The notes under the pieces are model-generated. The model was not told the origin of the DNA. It worked only from the letters and a program-made list of their open reading frames with translations, and ran no database searches. A stretch of 64,000 nucleotides of DNA, taken from assembly GCA_038501625.1 (NCBI GenBank), contig JAZAYU010000003.1, forward strand, positions 2,483,001 through 2,547,000, written 5' to 3'. Positions 23,309-35,509 of this stretch are shown piece by piece. Every line of letters begins with the position of its first letter. Position 1 is the stretch's first letter. Source of the stretch: Corbicula japonica (lineage: Eukaryota; Mollusca; Bivalvia; Venerida; Cyrenidae). Made by a program: the position numbers and the translations under genes.

Positions 23309-24130
23309 AATTAAGAAGTAGGGCACAACAGATGAGGCAAGTCTGTTTTTCATATGAGAAAAAAAAACACAGAAATATGCCAAAGCCTGCTTTTTGTAAG
23401 AAGAATTTGGGAACAATATTGTTTTCTTCATGCTATCTTGAAAGTAAAGAAAACTGTTTTTACTAATAGACAACTCTTTAATTTCTGACAACTGTTTGGA
23501 AGAGATACAAAATATTTCACAACTAGATATTTTACAAAGAATTTCCATCAGAAATGATTGTGTAGCAGGAAATGTTTTAGTAAAGGGTTGAATACTCAGC
23601 AGGCTAGTAAGAACTTAATTTTAGTGTTAAATACATCTTGCTTATAACAGTGTGTATATATAATATAACCTTTTCTTGTGAATGTATAATCGACAGCCCC
23701 TCTTAAAAGACCCTCTGACTGTGTCCCTAAAAAGACCCTTTCTGCAATGAGCTGTGAATGTTAATGCAGAAAGCCCTCTCCCTGAAATCATTTTGGGTTT
23801 CAGTTTTCATCATAGTCTTCATTTAAAATTGCAACAGTCTTTATGTGCAATCTTACCTTTAAGGTGTTAAAAGAAGCCCCCACCCCAACCCCTGCTGACT
23901 TTGACTTATTGTAACCATTGTAAATTGACCTTTGTGACAATGATGCTCTTTCATGAAATCCACAAATGCCAGCGGACACTAGGAATTTTGTGACTAAATT
24001 GACTTGACATTTTTGGTAAAAATTTTCAATGGTCATTTTTTCTTTTGACAGACATCAAGATTAGACAGGAGTCTGACAATTGCTTCTTTTGGTTGCTTTG
24101 AAGACAGCTGGCAAAGTTTAAAAGGTCAAC

Positions 24131-24336
24131 ACTTTAGCCCATATAGATCCATACAGTTTTATCACATGTGTGACCAGTGTAGGTCCAGATCAGCTAGCAC
24201 ATCTGTGAAGTCTCCTGGTCAGAAAAAAAACCAATGTTTCTAAGAGCAAAGATTGTAGATCCTGATCAGATGGCATGGATGTGCTGGCTGATCTTAACCT
24301 ACAATGTTCACCCATGGATAACAATAAAGGGTTAAA
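24131..24336. mobile_element. MITE-B copy, shortened
   Basis: TGTGACCAGTGTAGGTCCAG and GGCATGGATGTGCTGGCTGA arms, end ATAAAGGGTTAA. Confidence 0.65.
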
Positions 24337-24532
24337 GTGCCTGAATTGTTTTTTCACTATTTTTGTCCATTATCAAAACCTAAGGGAAACTGGTATTTTT
24401 AAGCTCCTAACCAACTGGTTACAGAACCGTTAGAAGGCAGTTACTTCTGTGAGGGCAAGTTTCAAACCACAGACACAATTCTCTGCAAACAATTCTTACA
24501 GTGACACCAATGACACCAACTATTGCACTTAC

Positions 24533-24646
24533 ATTTTTCAAGACCAAAATTCCGAATCCTAAAATTCCTGCCATAAAGCACAGGAAGACCAGAGACAACA
24601 GCAGTGTCAGCGCCGACACCAGCGACAATATGTCGTCTGCTCCCAT
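24533..24646 (-). CDS. Candidate alternative first exon encoding a membrane anchor for a short dystrophin
   Basis: Seen: an ATG with A at -3 and G at +4 opens 38 codons ending exactly at GTAAGT in phase 0. The next dystrophin exon (20505-20900) starts in phase 0. The peptide begins MGADDILSLVSALTLLLSLV and ends FGILVLKN: two acidic residues, about 31 hydrophobic residues, then Lys. The exon is GC- and CpG-rich (GAC GAC, TCG CTG GTG TCG GCG CTG) in AT-rich intron, like real coding sequence. Acid before and basic residues after the segment (KN, then KRRQR of the next exon) suit an outside N-terminus and cytosolic rod. Vertebrate DMD likewise starts short isoforms from intronic first exons (Dp260, Dp140), at other positions. 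It could instead be exon 1 of an unrelated nested gene. Confidence 0.5.
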
Positions 24647-26471
24647 GTTAAACAGCACTCTATCTTCTGCTATATTTCCAAGCTTTCATTCTACACACAA
24701 AACAGTGGTTTGATTTCTCAGCAACAGCATTTTCTTTATTTCTCACAACAGGATATTAAGATCATAAGCACACGTTAAGCACATATCAATTTGATAATAT
24801 TCGAAGGTGAACCTCACACAGTAAGCTTCTGTCTCTTCCATAATTCAGCCTTAAGTCTTTTACATAATCCTCCACTTACGTGTTAATACAAATAACTGTT
24901 TTCAAAGCAGCAGTCAAGCAATATCTTTGAATTATCCGAGACAATCTCATAATATATAACCAAAATTCTTGCCTCCAAAATCGTTAAAACCTCAACAAAA
25001 TTCCAAATTGTTGAAATCTGAGCTAATTTCAATCAATCAAGATCCAACCTCTTAGTTTTATAAATATTTATCATCAATTTGTTTGTATACTTTAGGAGGT
25101 AAATCCAGTCAATGACTGCCACCAAAGTAATTATCAATCCTAAAATAAACTACAAGCCAAGCATCAAACATATTCTTCGGGATGCATGTTTTGTCAATGA
25201 GATGATTTTCAGTTCTGTATTGGCAGCACCTTTTGTGTATCTGTAATTTCCATCATTAATTGCATATCAATTCAAGAAATCTTGCATCTCTGCATGTTCT
25301 ATGACAAATGCAGTGAAGAGTTACGAAACCTGACATTATACTTCTTCAGCTTAACATGTCTAACAGAGGTGTTTTAAAGTATTCCTCAGTGACCTTTTCA
25401 TGGAATTTCTTTGAAAATAATTGGTGAATGATTAATGTAAGCTCGATTGGTGGAAATGATGTTTTTTTTTCTCCCTGGGAAATCCATCACTAGCCCACTG
25501 TTCTCAGGTGATCTATATGTGTGAACTATTTCAAGACACATATGGTTAATTAATTAAATTCCAGTAAATTACCACAGTTGACTCCAGCTATAATACCGGC
25601 TGGTATATCATTCTGTCTAAGAAATGAAATTTTTCCTGTTTGTTGTTCGCTGGAACTGCCTCCTGTGTAAAAATAATATTTTACTTTCTATAACTGTAAT
25701 CAATTCAATATTTCCGAAATAATGAGCATTGCAGACTTTCTCAGTTTTTATCCTTGGTAATTTTCTATGATTTTCTCCAATCAACCTTTTTCAATGGATT
25801 AGTTATGACATAATCCAACAATCTGCCAGTAATTTGTTTTCTCAAACAAGCAAAGCCTGCTAAAAATTCATTCTAACATTTTTTTCTTACCACTAACATC
25901 ATGCATTTCAAGTTAACGGATTTCAAAATTCTTGGTAAAATTTGTTCAAACTAACAAGAGCACTATGTCTTGACTCTAACCTCACACATTCCAGATTCCA
26001 TGTTCTGTCGCAATAGACAGCCCTAAGCAGAAAGCAGAAATCCAAAAATTAAGAAGAAAACTTATAAAACCCAATCATTTCCTTGAAAAATACATGTTAT
26101 GATCACAGCAGATGAATGAATTTGTTGACACTGTTTGAAGAACTAGAACTAGATCACCCTGTAGCATGTGACGAAACTTTTGCAGAAGACGCAAAATCTG
26201 TTATTAGACAAGCTTAAAACATATTTTCGAAAGACACCATGTCAAAGAATATGACCTTTAGAGCTAGATTCTAGTAAACCCTTGGTAGAGACACAATACA
26301 TCCTTCATGAACATTACTTTTTTCCAAAAGAAGTCCAAAGAAAAATCACAAAACAGCAGGCACTGTTGAAAATTATGTCACAACACCATATCCTGCACAG
26401 CTTAAAATTTAATCCAATTTTCAGCTGACAATTTTTCTCTGGATCAGGTTCTCATTTAACACAGCAACAAG

Positions 26472-26547
26472 ATGGCACCATGGAGGAGCAGACGACACTT
26501 GACACACTGGGAATCTATTCTGTTTGTTTCTGTATCTCAGATCACAG
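26472..26547 (+). CDS. Candidate first exon of a divergent plus-strand transcript
   Basis: Seen: two ATGs in very good context (AAGATGG at 26472 and ACCATGG at 26480, in different frames). Both stay open to a perfect CAG|GTAAGT donor at 26547. The first reads MAPWRSRRHLTHWESILFVS..., the second MEEQTTLDTLGIYSVCFC.... It lies in a 3.3-kb zone without MITEs, about 1.8 kb from the minus-strand candidate at 24646 and pointing away from it, as from a shared promoter region. I found no downstream exon on the plus strand. Chance cannot be excluded at this length. Confidence 0.22.
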
Positions 26548-27689
26548 GTAAGTTACAGTGTAAGACAAAGACTAGGTGAATAACTAAGCTATTAGCTTGA
26601 TACTCTACCAGCTAGCAGAACATCTTGGCTTTATTTGTTTGTTTGTTCAGTTAATATAATAATTAACATTAGTACCAAACAAAACATAAACACTTTAAGC
26701 TATTTTTGTTGGTTTGGTGTTTTAGAGGCACAGTGCAGAATAAAACATGACACAGAAATACAAATAGAAAAGCAACTGAACAGAACAGAACACATCATAG
26801 AAAAAACACAGTTTTTTGTGTTTTTTTAAGAATTACATGTTCCACCAACTGTAATAAGACCATCAGCTTTCCCATAACTTTCTATTTAAAATGACTAGTA
26901 ATCCATGGTCCCCAATAATGAATCTGCTTTTTGGATGATTTTTACAGACTGACAGCAAAGCATCCCGAACTATACTCAACAAATATAGAAACCTGACACT
27001 TTATATTTGGTGTATTTTCCTGGAATCAGATTTAAAGCTAATTGAATTGTGGTATGTAATAAAAATTGTGCATGTTTTGAACTTAATTATGCATTTTGAT
27101 ATTTTTGGTGCATGAAACAAGTGATTCAGTGGTTATTTTCTTTTGGATGGTGCAAAAATATATAGATTTTGAATATGCACCTCATACTTATTCAAAGTTA
27201 CAGTGTCAGGTTTCTTTTTTTGTTGAGTATATTAATCCAAGATGTTGTTTGTTTGTTGTTGTTTTTTTTCAATCCAAACCTAAAACACTTGAAAACTACT
27301 TAAACATGAATTAGAAGTTTGAAAATCCTTTTATTTAGGAGAAAACAAGCACATGATTTCTCTCAAGAAAAGTTTTCTAAAATTGATCAGATAGGACAAT
27401 TCATTAAAGATATTGTTTATCGCATATCTGACTTCAAGAATTCATTATTTGATAAGTATGTTACAGGATCTCAGACGTTACAGGAGTAGACTGCTACCTT
27501 CCTATAAACTTGCTTAATTTAGGTAATCAATATTACATTAGGGGCACTTAAAATTCTGAAATATTTATGTGAAAAGAGAAATCTAAATATGTAATAGGAA
27601 AACAAACAAATCATCAAACAATAACTTCAAAACTGTAACACATGTAATATGTCTGCAGTTGTTTAAATCAAAGCACTGAAAGTACTGAT

Positions 27690-28949
27690 GGGTGGCGTTT
27701 TAGAGTGATTGTCATGTAACATCATCTATAGATTGTGTGGAGTTTCCTATTAGAGGAGTATGAAGGAACTTTCGGATGGCAGAGCAAAAGTTTGCATGCC
27801 CGGCTTCTGCTTTATCAAGTTTTTTTTTACCACGGATTTTCGGGCGGATGCTTATATCTAAGACTGAAGTCATTTTGTGCCAGGAAAAATATATAATAAG
27901 TCAACCTTTGATTTGAAACTTTAAATTGACAATAAAGAAGTGAACACACATGGACAAATAAAAATACTTTAAAAAATGAAATATGCATATCAGGAATGAC
28001 CACATCCAGCGTACACAGCCTCCCCACACAGCCAAAAAGTAGGGAGGAAAAGAGAATCTATGATATAGTTGCTATTTGCACTATGATTTGAAACAATATT
28101 TATTTATTATTAGGAAATAAAAGATATGCAAAAATAAAAATAATATGACTATAAAACAATTTTAAAAAATATGTGAGAGCACTGCATCATGTCTAATTAA
28201 ATTGAAACGCTTTGAAGTTTCGTCTGAAGTTACACTTCAAAGCCTTCTTTTTTGTGAGAATGTCATGCTAATTACCGACTAGCTTTTTGGAAACTAAAAC
28301 TTGTTCGAAAACGTACCGTGTGCAAAAAAGTTGCATCATGGTTAATGGATGATTTTATTTTTTTTTGTTCTTTTCGAATAATATAAAGCATTTTTATAAA
28401 AATTAGGCAGAGCACTGCATCAAATCTAATTAATTTTAAACGCTTTAAAAATTCGTCTGAAGTTTACACTTTAAAGCCGTATTTCATTAATATCCATGCT
28501 TATTGTTTAATCAAATATCCCTCAAAATTCTGCATGAATGAAATGCCACACCAAGTTTGAGATAAGCTATCATCACCCCAATATTATTCTTGCAATTATC
28601 AATGGTAAATGTCCGAATATCCCTTTTATATTTTAAGTTATATTTATTATTGTTCCTATCTCGGCTTATCAGTACTAATTACAAGCAAAGCCCTCTGTTG
28701 AAAGCTGATCAGTGTATTGCTATTTGTAAACACATACGCTGCTGTGAGATAACCTGTTTACCTAATAACAATCGCGCAGCGCCGTCTACCATCTCATAAA
28801 CTCAGTGAACTCTCTGGAGGTAAAATGATCGAATTTCACTTTTGGTAACCGCGTTCGACTATATAAGTAGATAGAGACAGAGGTACCATTTTGATCATGT
28901 GACCAAAATTCACATGTGAAACACTGGGCGGCGTTTTTAAACGCCACCC
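27690..28949. mobile_element. Possible DNA element with 10-bp inverted ends
   Basis: GGGTGGCGTT at 27690 and its complement AACGCCACCC ending at 28949. The right end forms a hairpin (GGCGGCGTTTTTAAACGCC). No target duplication is visible, so this is tentative. Inside are a 234-bp-spaced tandem duplication and a TATATAAG at about 28860. Confidence 0.3.
28140..28510. repeat. Diverged tandem duplication, ~234-bp spacing
   Basis: Both copies contain AGAGCACTGCATCA, CTAATTAA, AACGCTTT, TTCGTCTGAAGTT and CACTT(C/T)AAAGCC; the first copy starts near 28140 and the second near 28375. Confidence 0.65.
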
Positions 28950-29065
28950 AAAAAGACAGACTCTAATAGTACCCTATGGTTAACAAACACACATAAGGTA
29001 ACATATAAACTGCATTTCATTATTCAGGTTAATTGCATAAGATTTATTAAATATTCATTCTATAG

Positions 29066-29248
29066 ACAACATCTTCTATCACATCGGTGACCAGTATAAA
29101 ATCCAGATCAGCCGGCACATCTGTGTCATCTGATCTGGATCTACACTTTTCGCTTCTCTGTCAGAAATAACTTCATGAATCTAAAAGCTTACAAAGCTGG
29201 ATCTTCACTGCACATCAGATAAAATATTCCATGAAGTGAGGGGTTAAA
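29066..29248. mobile_element. MITE-B copy, truncated
   Basis: First hairpin and GTCAGAAATAACTTCATGAA centre present; second hairpin mostly deleted; end GTGAGGGGTTAA. Confidence 0.65.
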
Positions 29249-29753
29249 CTAATGTAGATATTGTTATGTAAATGAAAGCAGATTTCTCTATTTCAGATAT
29301 TAATTATATAAAAATAATACAGTTAAACCGATTATCTTCATATATGTTACTGTTAAAGCAATAAGGTTTTTGGCATCATTCAACATAGCAGGAAAGTCAT
29401 TACTTAAAGCTCATTTTAGCTATATTTTAAGATTACTTCAGCATGGCATCTCACTTTGAGAAGTAACATATTTTTTCTTATATCTTTTTGTTCAATGTAG
29501 ACAGCAAAATCATGTATTAGGTAACATATATTTCACAATTTATCAAATAGCTATTGCTTATGTGCTAAAATACAACCTATTTTTTACATCATGAGTTGTA
29601 GAGTTTGTATGATTATTCACCAAAGTAATATTATTATGTTACCTTTTGTTAAAATTGCTTTATCTGGTACAAACAAATGTAGGAATTTAACATGAACGTT
29701 CATGAACAACAACAAATCAGAGATGCAGACAAGACTGTTGTAACAACATTGCA

Positions 29754-29995
29754 TTAACCCTTTCCTCCAGATATACACATTTTGACTCATGTGCGACCAG
29801 TGTAGATCCAGATCAGCTGGCACATCCGTGCTGTCTGATCAGGATCTGCACTGGTCGCATTTTGGTCAGAAATAACCTAATGAATCAAAAAGCGAACAGT
29901 GCAGATCCTGATCAGACGGCATGGATGTGCCAGCTGACCTGGATCTGCACTGGTCGCACATACGTAAAATGCGTATATATGGAGGAAAGGGTTTA
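29754..29995. mobile_element. MITE-B reference copy, full length
   Basis: The best complete copy: TTAACCCTTTCCTCCAGATA to TATGGAGGAAAGGGTTTAA, with both hairpins well matched and GGTCAGAAATAACCTAATGA between them. Confidence 0.9.
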
Positions 29996-30459
29996 AGAAG
30001 AAATTACTCCAGTCTTGCATGCAACCCTGGAAATATGATAATCTAGAAAAAAACAACACTGTTTTGGTAGTAAATGATGCCTTGGCAAGCCAACTAATGA
30101 TCATCTCTCACAACTACTTCAAAACAGCTTCTAGTATCGTGTACTCGGCTTCTATTTCTTTGCAAACAATCGTGTAAGTAACACTTAAGACAACAGAAGT
30201 TGTTCTGATATTCCCAGACATAAGCTTGACAAGCAATCATTGTGAAGAAGATACAAACATGTCATAACACATTTCTACAACTAATTGTTTATTGTACAAT
30301 GTATCCTGTACAACCTCATAACTGTAACACAAATCAACAAGTGTTTAGTTTTTCTAGTTTTTTTTATTTCAATTTCATTGCCATCAAGCAAACTTCATCC
30401 TCAAAGTATTTTTCAATGCTGGAAATAAATTCCAAAAACTCTGCCCAAAGCAATTGAGT

Positions 30460-30694
30460 AGTCTGATCAGGATCTACACTAGTTGCTTTTTGATTCATTA
30501 CATTATTCCGGCGAATAAGATCAGCCGGCAAATCCATGTCATCTGATCAGGATCTACACTTCTTTTTGATTTATTATATTATTTTGACCATGAAGCAAAC
30601 AATGTTGATCTTATCATGTGCTGGCTGATCTGGATCTAAACTGGTTGTACATTAAATAAAACATGTAAATATGGAGTAAGGGGGGGGGGGGGCA
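30460..30694. mobile_element. MITE-B copy ending in a poly-G run
   Basis: Hairpin arms present; the right terminus GGAGTAAGG is extended into about 13 G. Confidence 0.6.
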
Positions 30695-30832
30695 AGAATT
30701 AACTACATCAGTGGTCAATGTCACACTTTAGTTCTCTCTTTCTTTATTAAATATAACTTTCTATGTAAATCATCCTTTATAACAAGTTATCTTTCAATGA
30801 ATTCCCCTGCCGTGGGTGTATAGGGCAGCAAA

Positions 30833-30902
30833 AAGACATCTGATTTTCAAAACTGTTAACAACCTAAGACATCTGATTTTCAAAACTGTTAACAACCTAA
30901 GG
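30833..30902. repeat. Perfect 34-bp tandem duplication
   Basis: AGACATCTGATTTTCAAAAC... through AACAACCTAA is present twice in direct succession without mismatches, which suggests a recent slippage event. Confidence 0.85.
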
Positions 30903-32037
30903 GGATACATGATGCTTCCACTGTGGAGTAAAAAGGTGCTTTATGGTGTTTCAAATTGCTTTTACAGACCTTTAAACCAAATCAAACATTTTAACCTTAA
31001 ACTTGGCATTCACAATATATGCCAGCACACTAATAATGGTTTCCATTGAACACTTTGCTGTTGCTTTCATCAAAACTGTAGTTGAAAACCAAGAAGTATA
31101 ACTGCACTTGTTAAGGTTATTCAATTCCGACTAAACATTTTTCTTAGTGAGAAGCAGGATTAATTTAAATTTTATGTACTTGTCCTTAATCTCTTTAGTC
31201 AACAATTGAACAGGAATGCTTTGTAAAATAATGTTAAAAAGAAACAGATATTATATTAAAGAGTTTTTAATTACTTTTGCAGATGTTATATATAATATAC
31301 TGTTCTACAGAGGATTTGATAAGATGCTGATAGCCCATAAAAAACATGACCTGTGTAGATCCAGATCAGCCAGAACATCATTGTTATGTTTCTACAAAAC
31401 ACCCCTACCAAAAATTATTGGACTAGCTTTTATTGACAGAAAGAAGGGTCCACTACATTAATTTAGTGAGTTTAGGGTTGATTATCATTATATTCAATAG
31501 AGAATATTAAATGTGCATAAAAATCTAATGCAACACTATTGAGTTAAATCATACACAGACAAGATAGAAATTTCAAGAAAAAAGAAGAGATCTTTTGAAA
31601 TCTATGAAGCCTTGTTTGAAGATACCCACTTTTTTGATGTTCTGGGATTATACTTGGCTTTCTCAAAATTAATTAATGTTAAACTCTTTAACTTCTATAA
31701 CATTTTGAATTAATTACAGAAATTTCTTGGAAACATCTTGGTATTAATCAATTTTCATGTAAATATTTGATGTTGTTGCTTAAACATGGTTGCTGCTGGA
31801 TACTGGTATCTACTATGGTCTGCCACTCAGCATTGCATCCAAGGGAGATAATATGCACCAGATAAAGTGCCTGCAAGAGTTCCTTACATGAAAAGAGATG
31901 TCAGCTAGACTTTACCAATGTAAATTCCCCAGTAGAAGAAGCAAAGCATGTTATATGTGTCTTTTATCTTTTCATCCCCTGTCTCTAGGACTACACTCAA
32001 AATAGACCCAATCAATAGCCTATGACACTCCAGCAAG

Positions 32038-32125
32038 TTTCAGCGCCACTTGTTTAAATATCAGTGCCACTCATGAAAACATCATTGCCACTCATGAAAT
32101 ATCAGTTATACTCATGAAACAAGAA
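32038..32125. repeat. 22-bp minisatellite, left portion
   Basis: Units related to ATATCAGTGCCACTCATGAA. The array resumes at 33846 on the far side of an inserted element. Confidence 0.7.
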
Positions 32126-32144
32126 AAAATCATCGCCACGCGCC

Positions 32145-33845
32145 GAAAACCAGGTTTTCATTTAATACTTATACTTTTGTAAAGAAAATATCTGATATGA
32201 AGAAACTGAACTTCTATTTTTAGCAACAGTGACCTTGATCTTGATCACAGACTTCTGAGTAGAAATCCCGAGTTGCGTCTTGGTATCAGCTACCCAAAGA
32301 AAGTTTGGTGTCAATAGATCACAGCTAACCCAAGTAATAAGGAGAAACCTAAATTTCTATTTTAAGCAAAAATGACATAGACCTTTATCACAGACACCTG
32401 GGTATCAATCCTAAGTAGTGTCTTGATATAAGCTACCCACAAACCAAGTTTGGTGTCAATAGGCCAAAGAAAACTCAAGCTATTGAGCAGAAACTGAATT
32501 TCTATTTTTAGCTACAGTGACCTTGAGCTTTATCACAGGCGCCTGGGTAGCAATCTCAAGCTGCATCTTGATATTAGATACCAACACTAAGTTCGGCGTA
32601 AATATACCAAAGCAAACTCAAGTTATTGACGGAAAACTGAATTTCTATTTTTAGCAACTGTGACCTTGACCTTGATCACAGATACCTGTGGCAATCCCAA
32701 GCTGTCTTTTGATATCAGCTACTCTGTATAATACTAAGTTTGGCATCCAGAGGTAAAAGCAAACTCAAGTTATTGAGGGAAAGCTGAATTTCTATATTTA
32801 GCAAGTGACCTTGACCTTTATCACAGACACCTGGGTAGCAATCTCAAGCTGCCTGTTGATATAAGCTACCCACAAACCAAGCTAAGCATCAACAGGCAAC
32901 TTGGCATCAACAGATAACATTCACAAAATACTTAACAAAAATCTAAGTCAAAAAGGGGCATAACTTTTGCAAAACACAGTCAGGGGTTATGAAACTTGAC
33001 CTGATAATTGGTACTGTGATGTCAAACAATTATGTAAAGTTTCAAAGCTATACCTTGAATAGTAACTGAGAAAAACACAACTTTCACAAAAAACTTAACA
33101 AAATTTCTAAGTGAAAAAGGGGCATAACTTTGTCAAAATACAGTCAGGGATTTTGAAACTTGTCCTGATAATTGGTATTGATATGTCAGACAACTATGTT
33201 AAGTTTCAAAGTTGTACCTTGAACCGTTACTGAGAAAAACACACTTTCAAAAAAACTTCACAAAATTTCTAAGTGAAAAAGGGGCATAACTTTGTCAAAA
33301 TACAGTCAGGGATTTTGAAACTTGTCCTGATAATTGGTATTGATATGTCAGACAACTATGTTAAGTTTCAAAGTTGTACCTTGAACAGTTACTGAGAAAA
33401 ACACAACTTTCACAAAAAACTTCACAAAATTTCTAAGTGAAAAAGGGGCATAACTTTGTCAAAATACAGTCAGGGATTATGAAACTTATGCTGATAATTG
33501 GTATTGATATGTCAGACAACTATGTTAGGTTTCAAAGTTTTACCTTGAACGGTTACTGAGAAAAACACAACTTTCACAAAAAACTTCACAAAATTTCTAA
33601 GTGAAAAAGGGGCATAACTTTGTTAAAATACAGTCAGGGATTATGAAACTTGTCCTGATAATTGGTATTGATATGTCAGACAACTATGTTAAGTTTCAAA
33701 GTTGTACCTTGAACGGTTACTGAGAAAAACACAACTTTCACAAAAAACTTCACAAAATGTTGACGCCCCCCCACCCATCCGCCCGCCCGCCCAACGACAT
33801 ACCCTAATCTAATAACCAGGATTTTTCTAAAGAAAACCTGGTTAA
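32145..33845. mobile_element. Tandem-core element inserted in a minisatellite
   Basis: Bounded by GAAAACCAGGTTTTC (32145-32159) and GAAAACCTGGTTAA (33832-33845). Two tandem cores are present. Five ~140-bp units at 32211-32925 carry CAGTGACCTTGACCTTGATC and TGGGTAGCAATC. Five ~165-bp units at 32930-33770 carry AAAAAGGGGCATAACTTTG and CAGTCAGGGATTATGAAACT. A GCCCGCCCGCCC tract and a terminal hairpin (AACCAGGATTTTTC / GAAAACCTGGTT) close it. Pearl-like by architecture. Confidence 0.65.
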
Positions 33846-34255
33846 ATATCAGTGCTACTTATGAAATATCAGTTACACTCATGAAAATATCAGTGCCACC
33901 AATGAAAATATCAGTGCCGCTTATGAAATATCACTTACACTCATGAAAATATTAGTGCCACTCATGAAAATATCAGTGCCATTTGTGATAACAACAGTGC
34001 CACCAATGAAAATATCAGTGCCACTTATAAAATATCACTTACACTCATGAAAATATCAGTGCCACCCATGAAAATATCAGTGCCATTTGTGATAACAACA
34101 GTGCCACAAATGAAATATCTGTGCCACTCTTGAAAATATGAGTACCACTCATGGAAATATCAATGTCACTCATGAAAACATCAATGCCACTCAAGAAAAC
34201 ATCAGTGCCACTCATGAAATATCAGTTACACTCATGACAATATCAGTGCCAGAAA
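33846..34255. repeat. 22-bp minisatellite, right portion
   Basis: About 18 diverged units of AAATATCAGTGCCACTCATG, some with ACAACAGTGCC or CAGTTACACTC variants. Confidence 0.75.
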
Positions 34256-34965
34256 AAATCAATTTCTGGGGTTTATGAAATAAAATGGTAAATATCCTCT
34301 ATATCAAATAGTCTGGCATGCTTAAAGTGATGAAGCCAGCATCATCAAAACCGAGACATCTTCCTATTATATTATTAATGGCATACCCAATTCTTTGATG
34401 ACACACTATCAATCTTACAACTGTAATTCTACTTTTTCTGTCATAAACATTTTATGCTAGTCTGTTTTTCTTACCATAACTCTCATATTAACAGCAAATT
34501 TCAAGATAAGAGGAACAGCATTACAGAGGATTTGATGAGCTATTTATTAGCTGCTAATTTGTCTTGCAAGCTTAAAGAAATGTGCATGTCATTCTATCAG
34601 TGTATAAAGCATGTAACAGTCAGTGAAACATCTATCATTTACACAACTGTTGTGCCAAACAAATACTACATGTAAAGTAATCATTTCCACCTTTCAGCAG
34701 GTTTTCGCACATTAGTATTAACAGAAATTAATACAATCAGCCAGGAATGATCAGATGTTGATGCTTTGGATAATAACACTTCGAATAGGTGTCAAATATG
34801 AAATTAGGAATTCAATAGTCTATAAAGATAATTATAGAACTTGTGTATTAATAACAATCATTTCTGTTCAGTAGTGATGCATAAAAAGAGTAATCTTCCC
34901 TCTGAGATGCATTACCAGCAGTATTTTTTATTAAAAGGGTGCAGTCTCTTTTACAAAGATCATCT

Positions 34966-35110
34966 CCCAAGGTTATAAAACTGAGCATGGAAACCAGTCT
35001 CAAATCTCAAGCATCTGATTGGCTGAACTGGCAATTGGTCGACATTTCAGCGAATCAGATGCTTGAGATTTGAGACTGGTTTCCAAACTCAGTTTTATTA
35101 CTGTCAGCCC
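34966..35110. mobile_element. MITE-A copy
   Basis: CCCAAGGTTATAAAACTGAG to AGTTTTATTACTGTCAGCCC. Confidence 0.85.
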
Positions 35111-35167
35111 ATGTCATATAGTGGAATCTTTTCCTGTTAAAGGGCACAATCTTGTAGGACAGTGAAT

Positions 35168-35262
35168 AGTTTATCTCCCTTAAATCTGCAGGTAGTTTAT
35201 CTCCCTTTAAATAGTTTATCTCCCATAAAATATCTGCAGTAAGTTTATCTCCCTTTAAATAG
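35168..35262. repeat. Short tandem repeat of AGTTTATCTCCCTTTAAAT
   Basis: Four imperfect copies spaced 17-45 bases apart. Confidence 0.6.
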
Positions 35263-35509
35263 CTAATCTGTTTTGAAACCCTTCTCTATTTTTGCCTGCA
35301 TTAAAGTTGCTGTGGCAGTCATCCTTGCACTGTCATCGATAACAAAAAAAACCAACTAGAATTATCACTGAAAGTGATTAAATACCCCCACATGTGTGCT
35401 TGATACTTGAACTGGGAATTCTTAGAATCAATGTGTGCCAAAAAAATGTTAAAATATGTGAAGCCTTTCATTAGCAATCATCCAGAAACAATTTTTTCTA
35501 TTTTTAGTA

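Noticed and set aside
28859..28866. TATATAAG as a promoter TATA box
   Set aside because: There is no downstream open frame or splice donor nearby, and the site lies inside a possible mobile element.
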